DNA of 64,000 nt from Chamaecyparis obtusa (Eukaryota; Streptophyta; Pinopsida; Cupressales; Cupressaceae). Location: positions 186,001-250,000 of the forward strand of contig BSBK01008847.1 in the NCBI GenBank assembly GCA_027943335.1, in the 5' to 3' direction. Under the pieces are notes generated by a model that was given only the letters and a program-made list of their open reading frames with translations, made no database searches and had not been told where the DNA came from. A program made the translations under genes and the position numbers. The first letter of the stretch is position 1. Each line of letters begins with the position of its first letter. Positions 24,339-35,708 of this stretch are shown here, piece after piece.

Positions 24339-25740
24339 TTAGGTGTGCAGAGGAAAACTAAGACGGTTAACCTCCTCCTTTGTTAGCCATGATGAATCTT
24401 CAATAGGTCGTCCTTTCCATCTGACCAAATACTCTTCATATGCCCTATTCCTTGTGCTTCTGCCAACATGACTGTCCAGTATGTCTTCAATCTCCTTGAT
24501 ATCTGAACTGGTTGCTGGAATACTCCACTGTGCTGCTACAACCTCATCTTCAACACCTCCTTCATAATACTCTGTCAAATCTGAAATGTTAAACCTTGGT
24601 GAAATATTCAGCTCAGTAGGCAATTCTACCTCATATGCATTTTCTGAATCATGTTTCTTCAGTATCCTACATGGCCCAAACTTCTTCATTTTCAGCTTGT
24701 TATATGTACCAACCGAAAATCGCTCCTTCCGCAAATGAACCATGACTTCATCGCTACCCTGAAATACCTTATGCCTCCTTTTCTCATCTGTCTTAGCCTT
24801 ATACTGCGCATTCATCTTGGTAATATGCTTCCTCACCTCCTCATAGATGTTCTTCAAGTGTTCTACAAAATCTTTAGCTTCAGCACTACTTATTTCTCAT
24901 TTATCGATCTTTCTCAATTCAGATGCATTTCTTGGACTACTTCCATATACAATCTGGAATGGTGATTTACCATTGCTCCTATTGATAGAATTATTGTATG
25001 CAAATTCTGCCTGTGATAAAATCAAATCCCATCCTGTTGGCTTATCTCCAACCAAACATCTTAGCAAATTTCCCAAACTCCTATTCACCACCTCTGTCTG
25101 TCCATCAGTCTGTGGATGATGTGATGAACTAAACTTCAAATCTATCTTCAACTTCTTCCACAGTGTACGTCAGAAATATCCAACAAACTTAGTATCCCGA
25201 TCTGAAACTATGGTCTTTGGCAAACCATGAAGTCTCACTACTTCTCTGAAAAATAATTCTGCTACATGAACAACATCATTAGTCTTCTTGCAGGGAATGA
25301 AATGTGCCATCTTCGAAAATCTGTCAACTTCTACAAAAATTGAATCATGTCCCCGCTGTGTCCTCGGTAAACCAAGAACAAAGTCCATACTAATATCCTC
25401 CCAAGGCTTCTCTGGTATATGTAATGCCTGATACAACCCTGTATTCTGCTTCACTCCTTTCGTCATCTGACATACTTTGCAACTCTGTACAAACTTCTTC
25501 ACATCTTGCTGCAATTGTGGCCAATAATAATTTTCACTAACCAAAGCAATGGTTTTATCACGACCAAAATGTCCAGCCAATCCTCCACTATGCTTCTCCT
25601 TGATGAAATTTTCGCTCATAGAACTTCGTGGAATGCACAACTGACTCCCTCTGAATAGCATATCATCCTGGATGATGAAATCCAACCATTTCATCCTGTC
25701 TAGAATAACAGGTTCTGTACAAGCTTTATAAGCTTCACCA
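24339..25740 (-). pseudogene. Chromovirus copy 2: integrase with chromodomain
   Basis: The HHCC finger (HSGGLAGHFGRDK ... CKVCQ), catalytic core ([29 protein letters not shown]) and chromodomain (EEYLVRWKGRPIEDSSWL) all read in one minus-strand frame, unlike copy 1. Only nonsense codons interrupt it (for example after VGYF near 25167, and near 24894). The end of pol is a TAA at 24339. Catalytic residues are present. Confidence 0.88.
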
Positions 25741-27130
25741 AAATCAGCATCGTCTGGATACAAATTTTTGAATTTCTTGAACCCAACCACCTCAATCTGC
25801 ATCTCTGTCAGCAATAGTTGCCTTCTGCTAAGAGCATCTGCAACCCTGTTAGACTTTCCACTTTTGTGTTTCAAAATAAATGTATAACTCTGCAAAAACT
25901 CAATCCATTTCAAATGCCTCTGATTCAACTTTCCTTGACTATTCAAATATTGAAAAACTTGATGATCAGTATACAAAACAAACTCCTTAGAAAGTAGATA
26001 ATGTCTCCACTTCTTTAATGCCTGAACTATAGCATAAAATTTCTGATCATAAACATAATATTTTCTCTTGGCATCATTTAACTTCTCACTGAAATAAGCA
26101 ATAGGTTTACCTTCTTGGCTCATAACAGCTCCTATTGCAGTACCACTAGCATCACAATCTACTTGAAACACCTTATTAAAATCTGGAAGTGCTAAAATAG
26201 GTTGTTCTGTAACTTTGTGTTTCAACAATTGAAAACTCTTTTCTGCCTCATTAGTCCACTTAAACTCTTTTCTATCCCCTCTCATTGTTTCAGTCAAGGG
26301 TCCACAAATACTACTAAAATTTTTGATAAACTTTCTGTAAAAGCTAGCTAGACCATGAAAAGATCTTACCTCGGTAGCACTCCTTGGAGTAGGCCATTCA
26401 AGGATAGCCTGTACCTTCTCTGGGTCCATTTTTAGACCTTCTGCTGAAACTACAAATCCCAAATACACTAACTCTTTCTTCACAAAACTGCACTTTTTCA
26501 AATTAATCAACAATTTCTCTTCTTTCAACTTCTCAAATACCATACGAATATGCATCATATGCTCATCCAATGTCTTACTAAAGATCAAAATATTATTTAG
26601 GTAAAAAATGACAAACTTACCCAAAAATTCTTTCAGAACCTCATTCATGAGCCGCATGAAAATGCTCGATGCATTGGTTAACCCAAAAGGCATGACTAAC
26701 CACTCCTACAGTCCTTCCTTTGTCTTGAAGGCAGTCTTCCATTCATCTCCTTCTCTGATCTGAATCTGATGATATCCACTCTTCAGATCTATCTTTGAGA
26801 AATACACAGCTACACTCAAACAGTCCATAATATCATCCATTCATGGCAATGGAAACCTGTACTTGATTGTGATCTTGTTTATTACCCTAGAATCTGTACA
26901 CATCTTCAATTTGCCATTCTTCTTTGGTGCTAATACCGCTGGTACAGCACAGGGACTCAGATTCTCTCGAATCAACCCCTTCTGCAATAACTCGTGTACT
27001 TGTCTGTTCAACTCTTCACTTTCTGCCAGTGTCATTCTATGTGCTGCCTTGTTTGGCAAACTGGCTCCTAGAATCAAATCCATCTGATGACTGATCTTCC
27101 TTACCGGTGGTAATCCATCAGGTACATTAT
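25741..27130 (-). pseudogene. Chromovirus copy 2: reverse transcriptase and RNase H with altered catalytic box
   Basis: The RT palm reads FYLNNILIFSK near 26590 where copies 1 and 3 read [11 protein letters not shown], so both catalytic Asp codons have become Asn. RNase H follows ([26 protein letters not shown]) and leads straight into integrase in the same 507-codon frame (25170-26693). Stops shared with copy 1 (TGA at about 26840) and private to this copy (TAG near 26708) break the frame. It would be inactive even if translated. Confidence 0.9.
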
Positions 27131-27650
27131 AAGATACAATATCCTGAAACTCATTCAATAAATCTGCAACCTCTACAGGTACATCCTCTACTTCTTCTTT
27201 ACCAACTTTTGGAATTAAAGCAAAACACACATGCTCATGCCTCATACCATTTAGGAATTTTTTTCCATCAACAAATGTTATTCTTTCATTACCACATACC
27301 TTTTCTTCGGTCTCCTTCAATGGCTTTAGCTTGTGTCGCACTCCATCCTTTGTCAGGGAATAGGTATTCGCACGACCATCGTGTACAGCGCATCTGTCAA
27401 ACTGCCACGGTCTACCTAATAACATATGACATGCATCCATAGAGATGATATCACATAGTACCTCATCTTGGTACCCACAGATCTTAAACTTTACCAGGCA
27501 CTGTTCACTGACCATGACCTTGTGGTCATCCTGCACCCAGGCAATCCGATATGGATGTGGGTGTTTCTGTCTCTTGAGCTTCAACTTTGTCACCATCTCT
27601 TCTGACACTAAATTGTCAGTGCTTCCACTATCGATAATCACATCACAGCA
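27131..27650 (-). pseudogene. Chromovirus copy 2: protease region
   Basis: The region reads MIIDSGSTDNLVSEE, HPHPYRIAWVQDDHKVMV and MLLGRPWQFDRCAV. It is open from 27641 to 26841, through the start of RT ([19 protein letters not shown]). The active-site DSG is kept. Just upstream, at about 27668, a TGA replaces the Arg of an RTRCK-like sequence seen in copy 1. Its frame is the same as gag and pol. Confidence 0.85.
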
Positions 27651-27759
27651 TTTACCCTCACACTTGCATCAAGTGCGAAACAGGCTTCTCTTTTGTTCAG
27701 GTTCGTTCTCACCACTCAGCAAGACTCTTCTTTTAATTAGCGTTTCTCCTATTTCAGCA

Positions 27760-28847
27760 TCTTCAGAATTTGATGATCTAGTATCTTCATCTACATGTGC
27801 AACTCTGGCCTGGCCTTCATTTCTCCTATCTGTTCTGCTTTGGCGCTGAGGACATTCAAATGCCCTATGATCTTTTTCTCCACAGTGAAAACATGTTCCA
27901 CGGAATCCACCTCTTCCAGATCCTTGTCCTCTTTCTCTTCCTCTCTGATCTTTATTATTCTGATCCTAGAAGCGATTGAAATTATTTTCTCACTGATTCT
28001 GACTGCTGTTGGCCTCATCCTTCTTTTTCGGATCTTCATTTGGGCCACCATATGACCATCCACCAGATCGTCCACCGCAACCTCTTCCGTTTTGTCTTCT
28101 CTCAAACTTCTTGTTCAGCTTTTCCTCTACTTTTAGGGCAAACTGGTATGCCTCTTAAATACTGTTCATTCGAACCAGATTCAGCTCCTCCTGAATGCTT
28201 GGCCTTAACCCATTAAGGTATCAGGCAACTTTCTCTTTATCAGCTTCCGCATGGTCTGTTTTGATGAGAAGTCGATAGAACTCGTCTGTATACTCCTGAA
28301 CAGATCTTCCTGCTTGCTTCAAACTCTACATTTTCTTCAGTAGGTCAAGCTCATAATCAACAGGAATGAACTGTCGCTTGAATTTATCCACCATCCAATC
28401 CCATCTCGTGATTTTCTCCTTTCCCATTCTGTTTCGCTCCAACTGAATTTCTTGCCACCAAATCTTCGCATGACCTTTTAGTCTAGCCTTCGCAAATTTC
28501 ACCCTATCAGGATCCTCAACATCTTCGTACTTAAAATATTCCTCACATTCATTGATCCAGTCGATCAATTCCTCTGGGTTAAGATTTTCAGAAAATGTAG
28601 GAACCTCAATCTTAGATCTTTTCCCAATCTTAGAAATTACCTGAAAAAATCTTTCTTCCTCTTGGTTCACAATTTCAGCTTCCCCTTCTTGATATTCTTC
28701 TTCGGCTTTATCCTCGCTTTCGTCTCTGACATTAAGATTCATTCCCCTGCGAATCTCTTCTTACAATGCTCGCACTTGTCTCTACAGCTCTCTAACCTCA
28801 GGTGTCACAGCACCAGCTCTTCCGCCACGTTCTCTTCATGGAGGCAT
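27760..28847 (-). pseudogene. Chromovirus copy 2: gag
   Basis: The ATG at 28847 is followed by a stop at codon 4 (TGA, 28836-28838) where copy 1 has CGA. Another, near 28763, is TAA where copy 1 has CAA. The capsid region (NLNPEELIDWINECEEYF, WWQEIQLERNRMGKEK) is open at 28326-28742. The zinc knuckle CFHCGEKDHRAFEC is near 27850-27895. All lie in one frame. Further stops near 28320, 28156, 28221 and 27966 are mostly single C-to-T changes relative to copy 1. Confidence 0.85.
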
Positions 28848-28934
28848 TTTCGCGATGCGCGCTAAAACCCTAACCACGGTCCTAGTGCAAACTGCCTCAC
28901 AGTCGACGATCTGTTTACACACTCAAGAACTCCT

Positions 28935-28946
28935 GCTCTGATACCA
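28935..28946 (-). promoter_or_regulatory. tRNA-iMet primer binding site, chromovirus copy 2
   Basis: The minus strand reads TGGTATCAGAGC, two bases from LTR C. Confidence 0.95.
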
Positions 28947-28948
28947 CT

Positions 28949-29817
28949 TGATGAAGGGTGCTCCCCTTAATACCACAAACGCATAACAGAAATAGAGAAA
29001 CAACAACAATATGCAAGAACAAAAAACTAGCTTCTTATTATCTCCACAAATGTGGAATTACAAACTTTCAGAATTACAATATGCAAAGCCACATGGGCAT
29101 TCCCTTACAATATTCTGTAGGACAAAGCCTCGAGTCAATACTCAGATCTACTACCCAGAACTATTCTGAACTGCCTAAGACAATAATACAACCTTCTTTA
29201 TATAGGCAATTTTCCACCGCCTGGGAAGGTTCCAGAATTTTAGCCAATAAGGCCGACCAAACTTAGAATTATTTTATTTTACATTTTATTACATTATAGT
29301 CGGCTCAAAATAACCTTTGGAACCCAAACATAAATTTTGAAGAAAATTATTTTTCGCCATTTCAGGTGGCCCAACCTCCGAAGACCATAAGTCATCACCA
29401 GTTGACCTGATCGGCTATTATAACCCCATTTCAGAAACACCACGAAGCACTGTAGAGGCTTGACCTGCGCAAGCACTTGTCACCCAAATTTTTGACCTCA
29501 TCCGAGGCCTCTAAAGCTTTCAAAACTGAGTTCAAAGTTTCTGTACCCTGCTGCCAATACTGAAAATCTTCAATATCTTCCAATATACACTTGATCTAGC
29601 AATGAAACTTTACTGGCAGACTTATATGACCAAAATGAACCTCCAAGAAAGAAATCAGATCATTCTGAGCACATACAAAAAATTACCAAAAATAGTAACT
29701 TTCCATAAATAGTAGCTCTGCACAAAAAAACCATTATTGAATATAAAAAAATAGAAATATTTTATTTTTTTTTGGGTGATGCAAGATTGCTCTTACACCC
29801 AGGATGCTCTTGCATCA
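28949..29817 (-). repeat. Chromovirus LTR C
   Basis: 869 bp, TGATGAAGGG to TTGCATCA. It is shared by copies 2 and 3. The minus-strand TATA box lies near 29197-29206 (one base changed from LTR A). Confidence 0.95.
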
Positions 29818-29855
29818 GACACCCGGGGTAATTTGAGAAGTGACCCTGTCACGAC

Positions 29856-31300
29856 TCAGGTGTGCAGAGGAAAACCAAGACGGTTAACCTCCTCCTTTGT
29901 TAGCCATGATGAATCTTCAATAGGTCGTCCTTTCCATTTGACCAAATACTCTTCATATGCCCTGTTCCTTGTGCTTCTGCCAACATGACTGTCTAGTATG
30001 TCTTCAATCTCCTTGATATCTGAACTGGTTGCTGGAATACTCCACTGTGCTGCTACAACCTCATCTTCAACACCTCCTTCATGATACTCTGTCAAATCTA
30101 AAATGTTAAACACTAATGAAATATTCAGCTCAGTAGGCAATTCTACCTCATATGCATTTCCTGAGTCATGTTTCTTCAGTATCCTACATGGCCCAAACTT
30201 ATTCATTTTTAGCTTGTTATATGTACCAACCGGAAATCGCTCCTTTCGCAAATGAACCATGACTTCATCGCCACCCTGAAATTTCTTATGCCTCCTTTTC
30301 TCGTCTGTCTTAGCCTTATACTGCTCATTCATCTTGGTAATATGCTTCCTCACCTCCTCATGGATGTTCTTCAAGTGTTCTGCAAAATCCTTAGCTTTAG
30401 CACTACTTATTTCTCCTTTATCGATCTTTCTCAATTCAGATGCATTTCTTGGACTACTTCCATTTATAATCTGGAATGGTGATTTACCAGTGCTCCTATT
30501 GATAGAATTATTGTATGCAAATTCTGCCTGTGGTAAAATCAAATCCCATCCTGTTGGCTTATCTCCAACCAAACATCTCAGCAAATTTTTCAAACTCCTA
30601 TTCACCACCTCTATCTGTCCATCAGTCTGTGGATGATGTGATGAACTAAACTTCAAATCTGTCTTGAACTTCTTCCACAGTGTACACTAGAAATATCCAA
30701 CAAACTTAGTGTCCCGATCTGAAACTATGGTCTTTGGCAAACCATGAAGTCTCACTACTTCTTTGAAAAATAATTCTGCTACATGAATATCATCATTAGT
30801 CTTCTTGCAGGGAATGAAATGTGCCATCTTTGAAAATCTGTCATCTACTACAAAAATTGAATCATGTCCCCGCTGTGTCATCGGTAAACTAAGAACAAAG
30901 TCCATACTAATATCCTCCTAAGGCTTCTCTGGTATAGGTAATGGCTGATACAACCCTGTATTTTACTTCAGTCCTTTCACCATTTGACATACTTTGCAAC
31001 TCTGTACAAACTTTTTCACATCTTGCTGCAATTGTGGCCAATAATAATTTTCACTAACCAAAGCAAGGGTTTTATCACGACCAAAATGTCCAGCCAATCC
31101 TCCACTATGCTTCTCGTTGATGAGATTCTCGCTCATAGAACTTTGTGGAATGCACAACTGACTCCCTCTGAATAGCATATCATCCTGGATGTTGAAATCC
31201 AACCATTTCATCTTGTCTAGAGTAACAGGTTCTATACAAGCTTTCCAAGCTTCACCAAAATCAGGATCCTCTGGATACAAATTCTTGAGTTCCTTGAACC
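29856..31300 (-). pseudogene. Chromovirus copy 3: integrase with chromodomain
   Basis: The frame contains HSGGLAGHFGRDK ... [42 protein letters not shown] and EEYLVKWKGRPIEDSSWL. The last part is a 266-codon open stretch (29856-30656) spanning the integrase C-terminus and chromodomain. Stops near 30684, 30918 and 30964 break it. The frame is unchanged throughout and D-D-E is present. Confidence 0.87.
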
Positions 31301-32684
31301 CAACCACCTCAATCTGCATCTCTGTCAGCAATAGTTGCCTTCTGCTAAGAGCATCTACAACCCTGTTAGACTTTCCACTTCTGTGTTTCAAAACAAATGT
31401 ATAACTCTGCAAAAACTCAACCCATTTCAAATGCCTCTGATTCAACTTTCCTTAACTATTCAAATATTGCAAAGCTTGATGATCAGTATACAAAACAAAC
31501 TTTTTAGGAAGCAGATAATTTCTCCACTTCTTTAATGCCTGAACTATAGCATAAAATTCTTGATCATAAACAGAATATTTTCTCTTGGTATCATTTAACT
31601 TCTCAATGAAATAAGCAACAGGTTTACCTTCTTGGCTCATAACAGCTCCTATTGCAGTACCACTAGCATCACAATCTACTTGAAACACCTTATTAAAATT
31701 TGGAAGTGCTAAAACAGGTTGTTCTGTAACTTTGTGTTTCAACAATTGAAAACTCTTTTCTGCCCCATTAGTCCACTTAAACTCTTTTCTATCCCTTCTC
31801 ATTGTTTCAGTCAAGGGTCCACAAATACTACTAAAATTTTTGATAAACTTTCTGTAAAAGCTAGCTAGACCATGAAAAGATCTTACCTCGGTAGCACTCC
31901 TTGGAATAGGCCATTCAAGGATAGCCTGTACCTTCTCTGGGTCCATTTTTAGACCTTCTGCTGAAACTACAAATTCCAAATACACTAACTCTTTCTTCAC
32001 AAAACTGCACTTTTTCAAATTAATCAACAATTTCTCTTCTTTCAACTTCTCAAATACCATACGAATATGCATCATATGCTCATCCAATGTCTTACTAAAG
32101 ATCAAAATATCATCTAGGTAAACAATGACAAACTTACCCAGAAATTCTTTCAGAACCTCATTCATGAGCCGCATGAAAGTGCTCGGTGCATTGGTTAGCC
32201 CAAAAGGCATAACTAACCACTCATACAGTCCTTCTTTTTTCTTGAAGGCAGTCGTCCATTCATCTCCTTCTCTGATCCGAATCTGATGATATCCACTCTT
32301 CAGATCTATCTTTGAGAAATACACAGCTCTACTCAAACAGTCCATAATATCATCCATTCGTGGCAATGAAAACTTGTACTTGATTGTGATCTTGTTTATT
32401 GCCCTAGAATCTGTACACATCCTCCATTCGCCATTCTTTTTTGGTGCTAATACCGCTGGTACAGCACAGGGACTCAGGCTCTCTCGAATCAACTCCTTCT
32501 GCAATAACTCGTGTACTTGTCTGTTCAACTCTTCACTTTCTGCCGGTGTCATTCTATGTGCTGCCTTGTTTGGCAAACTGGCTCCTGGAATCAAATCCAT
32601 CTGATGACTGATCTTCCTTACCGATGGTAATCCATCAGGTACATTATCAGATACGATATCCTGAAACTCATTCAACAAATCTGC
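31301..32684 (-). pseudogene. Chromovirus copy 3: reverse transcriptase and RNase H, upstream part deleted
   Basis: A 426-codon open stretch (31452-32732) covers RT ([47 protein letters not shown]) and RNase H ([15 protein letters not shown]). It has no stop where copies 1 and 2 have one before MDDIMD, so this is the best preserved RT of the three. Its first codons come from LTR D, because gag, protease and the primer site have been deleted at 32682-32684. Confidence 0.9.
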
Positions 32685-33536
32685 TCTCCTTAATACCACA
32701 AACACATAACAGAAATAGAGAAACAACAACAATATGCAAGAACAGAAAATTGGCTTCTTATTATCTCCACAAATGTGGAATTACAAACTTTCAGAATTAC
32801 AATATGCAAAGCCACATGGGCATTCCCTTACAATATTTTGTAGGACAAAGCCTAGAGTCAATACTCAGATCTACTACCCAGAACTATTCTGAACTGCCTA
32901 AGACAATAATACAGCCTTCCTTATATAGGCAATTTTCCACCGCCTGGGAAGGTTCTAGAATTTTAGCCAATAAGGCCGACCAAACTTAGAATTATTTTAT
33001 TTTACATTTTATTACATTATAGTCGGCTCAAGATAACCTTTGAAACCCAAACAAAAATTTTGAAGAAAATTATTTTCCGCCATTTCAGGTGGCCCAACTT
33101 CCGAAGACCATAAGTCATCACCAATTGACCCGATCGGCTATTATAACCCCATTTCAGAAATGCCACGAAGCGCTCTAGAGGCTTGATTGGCACAAACACC
33201 CGACACCCAAATTTTCAACCTCATCCGGGGCCTCTAAAGCCTTCAAAACTGAGTTCAAAGTTTCTGTACCCTGCTGCCAATATCGAAAATCTTCAATATC
33301 TTCCAATATACACTTGATCTGGCAATGAAACTTTACTGACAGACTTATATGACCAAAATGAACCTCCAAGAAAGAAATCAGATCATTCTGAGCACATACG
33401 AAAATTACCAAAAATAGTAACTTTCCATAAATAGCAGCTCTGCACAAAATAGCCCTTATTGAATATAAAAAAATAGAAATTTTTTTTTTTTTGGGTGATG
33501 CAAGATTGCTCTTACACCCAAGATGCTCCTGCATCA
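32682..33536 (-). repeat. Chromovirus LTR D (outermost right), start trimmed
   Basis: 855 bp. It lacks the first ten bases of a full LTR because of the deletion joining it to copy 3. It ends CCTGCATCA, and ACATG (target duplication) follows at once. The minus-strand TATA box is near 32920-32929. Confidence 0.95.
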
Positions 33537-33650
33537 ACATGTCTCATTTTCCTAGACTTATTCCAGGGGGTCATAAATGCATCTCTTCACACACACACAC
33601 ACACACACACGCACACATGCACACGCACACACACACACACACGTGGATCC

Positions 33651-33682
<32 letters not shown>

Positions 33683-34143
33683 GCATATGCATATGTATGT
33701 GTGTATTATATACACGTGTATGTATATATATACACATACACATACACACATACATACATACAAATATGTGTGTGTGTGTGTGTATGCATTACACAGATAC
33801 ATACATGCATACATGCATGCATGTATTCATGCATAATAACTAATATATTACTATGCATTACTTAAATGTTGATGAAGTTTTGTAAACAAATGTTAAGTTT
33901 CTAATATATTATTTCTCTAATTTAATTAAATATTTAAAAAACTTATTTGTGTAAAGAAACATTTAACAATAGTTTAGATTCTATGTAAAGTTTGAAAGTA
34001 AGATTGAGCTCTCTATCTATTACGTCCAAAAGAGTAGGCTCTTTCCTAGAAGAAAACTAATCACAACCAAGACACATTGAACTACAAATTTAGGATGAGG
34101 ATGTAGACTATAAATATAGTGAGGATAACTTAATAGAAATGCA
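33537..34143. repeat. Duplicated segment copy 1, right half
   Basis: This continues the segment interrupted at 17924 and matches 36519-37097. It includes a CA/GTAT microsatellite at 33584-33835 that is longer than in the other copy. The match ends at AGAAATGCA. Confidence 0.9.
33584..33835. repeat. CA / GTAT / CATA microsatellite
   Basis: A compound simple repeat: (CA)n, (GTAT)n, (ATGC)-rich, (ACAT)n, (GT)n. Frames across it are artefacts. Confidence 0.95.
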
Positions 34144-35400
34144 AGGAAAACCCAACCCTAACCATGATGTAAACCTTAACCCTAACCATAATGCTTAACC
34201 TAACCCTAACTCTAGCCCTAATTATGATACAAATGATAATTGTACCCATGATCCAAACCATCACCATAATCCTTATTCTAACTATAACCCTAACTCTAAT
34301 CCTTACCTCTAATCCTAATCTTGAACTCTAACCATGACCCTAATCGTAACCTTAACTCCGATCCTAACTCTAACTCTAACCTTACTTCTATAACTCTAAT
34401 GTTAATTGTAATTGTAATCCTAACCCTAACTCTAACTCCACTTCAAAAAATCTAATTCTAATCGTAATCCTAACTTTAAACTAACCCTAACCCTACATGT
34501 ACAATAGCCAAAATGTAATAGTAACTATTACTAATCTTGACCATATTACTAACCCTAATGCTAACCATAACCCCTTACCCTAATCTTTACCTTTAATGTT
34601 ACACTAAATATGATACACCACGTAATTGTAAACATTAACATCCTAACTCAAACTACGACCTTAGTATGACACAATAATCTTGATACTAATTGTAACTATA
34701 ATTGTAACCATTGACACAAAAATACTCCTAAGGTGAAATTTTAACCCTAATCGTAACCATAACCCTTTCGTTTACCATAGGTCAAATGCTAACCATAACG
34801 GTTATACTAACCCTTAATATGTTAAACCATTACCCTAATCGTAACCACAACCCATCACTAACCCTACAAGAAACACTACATATGAACCCCAAATTATATT
34901 ACTAATTTGACCATTGACCCTATTTGTCATACTAAGCATAACCAACATTTTAACCCTAATACTAATCCAAACTCAACACTCTGAATCCCATCATTAACCC
35001 ATGATTAACCCTCACCATATTAGTAACCCTAACCCTAACCCCTTACCCTAATCTTAAACCTTAATGTTACACTAAATATGATATTAATCCTAACTGTAAA
35101 CCTAACATCATATCCCTAACCACATCCTTAATCTCACCCTATCCCTAATCCTAACCCTAACTATAACTCTTACCCGAACCCTAACTCATAAGGTAATATG
35201 TCCTACTAATCCTAACTCTCACCCTCTCCCTATCCCTAACCCTAACTGTAACTCTTACCCGAACCCTAACTCATAATGTAAAATGACGTGCTAACCCTAA
35301 CTCTTACCCTTTCTCTATCTCTAACCCTAACTGTAACTCTTACCTGAACCCTAACTCATAACGTAAAATTTCCTACTAACCCTAACTCTTACCCTATTTC
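34144..35400. repeat. Degenerate telomere-like (CCCTAA) tract
   Basis: About 1.25 kb is built of CCCTAA, ACTCTAA and related six-base words on the plus strand, heavily mutated. The last part has a higher-order repeat: CTCTTACCCGAACCCTAACT starts at 35167, 35252 and 35337, exactly 85 bp apart. A longer diverged pair is at about 34540-34640 and 35013-35110 (CCCCTTACCCTAATCTT ... GTTACACTAAATATGAT). The six-base word differs from the common plant seven-base CCCTAAA. Confidence 0.8.
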
Positions 35401-35568
35401 AAATTATTTTAATAATTTATAATTTATCACTATGTATATATATTATTTTTATTTTACAATATTAAACCTAATTATTGCCCTAACAATTTAATTTAATTTA
35501 ATTTTTTCTGCCATATACATAAACATTAGAAATCGTAAAATGTCTACTATGTTGTGTTGCGACTGCTA
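35401..35568. other. AT-rich spacer
   Basis: Nothing is recognised between the telomere-like tract and the foldback element. Confidence 0.5.
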
Positions 35569-35708
35569 CTAGCTTATATATATATATATAAAATACACCG
35601 AGAGTAATCCTTCTTGAGGTGCTTATTTTCTTCAAATTGCAAGGTGCAATAGGTGCCTTGGTAAGGATTACTCTCGATGTATTATATATATAAATATATA
35701 TAAGCTAG
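35569..35708. mobile_element. 140-bp foldback / MITE-like element
   Basis: The ends are CTAGCTTATATATATA and its inverse TATATATATAAGCTAG. Inside, 35592-35612 and 35663-35683 are inverted copies (AATACACCGAGAGTAATCCT and its complement) with one mismatch. The loop is about 50 bp. The right end coincides with the start of the duplicated segment copy 2. The superfamily and target duplication are not clear. Confidence 0.6.

Larger units (their letters stand above)
17925..33536 (-). mobile_element. Tandem chromovirus (Ty3/gypsy) array sharing LTRs
   Basis: Four LTRs (17925-18794, 23431-24300, 28949-29817, 32682-33536) alternate with three internal regions, all on the minus strand. The outer ends are flanked by the same 5 bp, ACATG (17920-17924 and 33537-33541), and the unoccupied site exists at 36519-36523. 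The third internal region is shortened by a deletion. Element ends are TGATG...CATCA, and each full internal region has a primer site for tRNA-iMet. The most likely history is one insertion, later expanded by unequal exchange between LTRs. Confidence 0.9.

Noticed and set aside
33491..33865. Several overlapping His/Thr- and Cys/Val-rich frames
   Set aside because: They lie in a CA/GTAT microsatellite. The same happens at 36467-36815 and 58081-58289.
34144..35400. A true chromosome end
   Set aside because: The repeat is degenerate, internal, and followed by tens of kilobases of other sequence.
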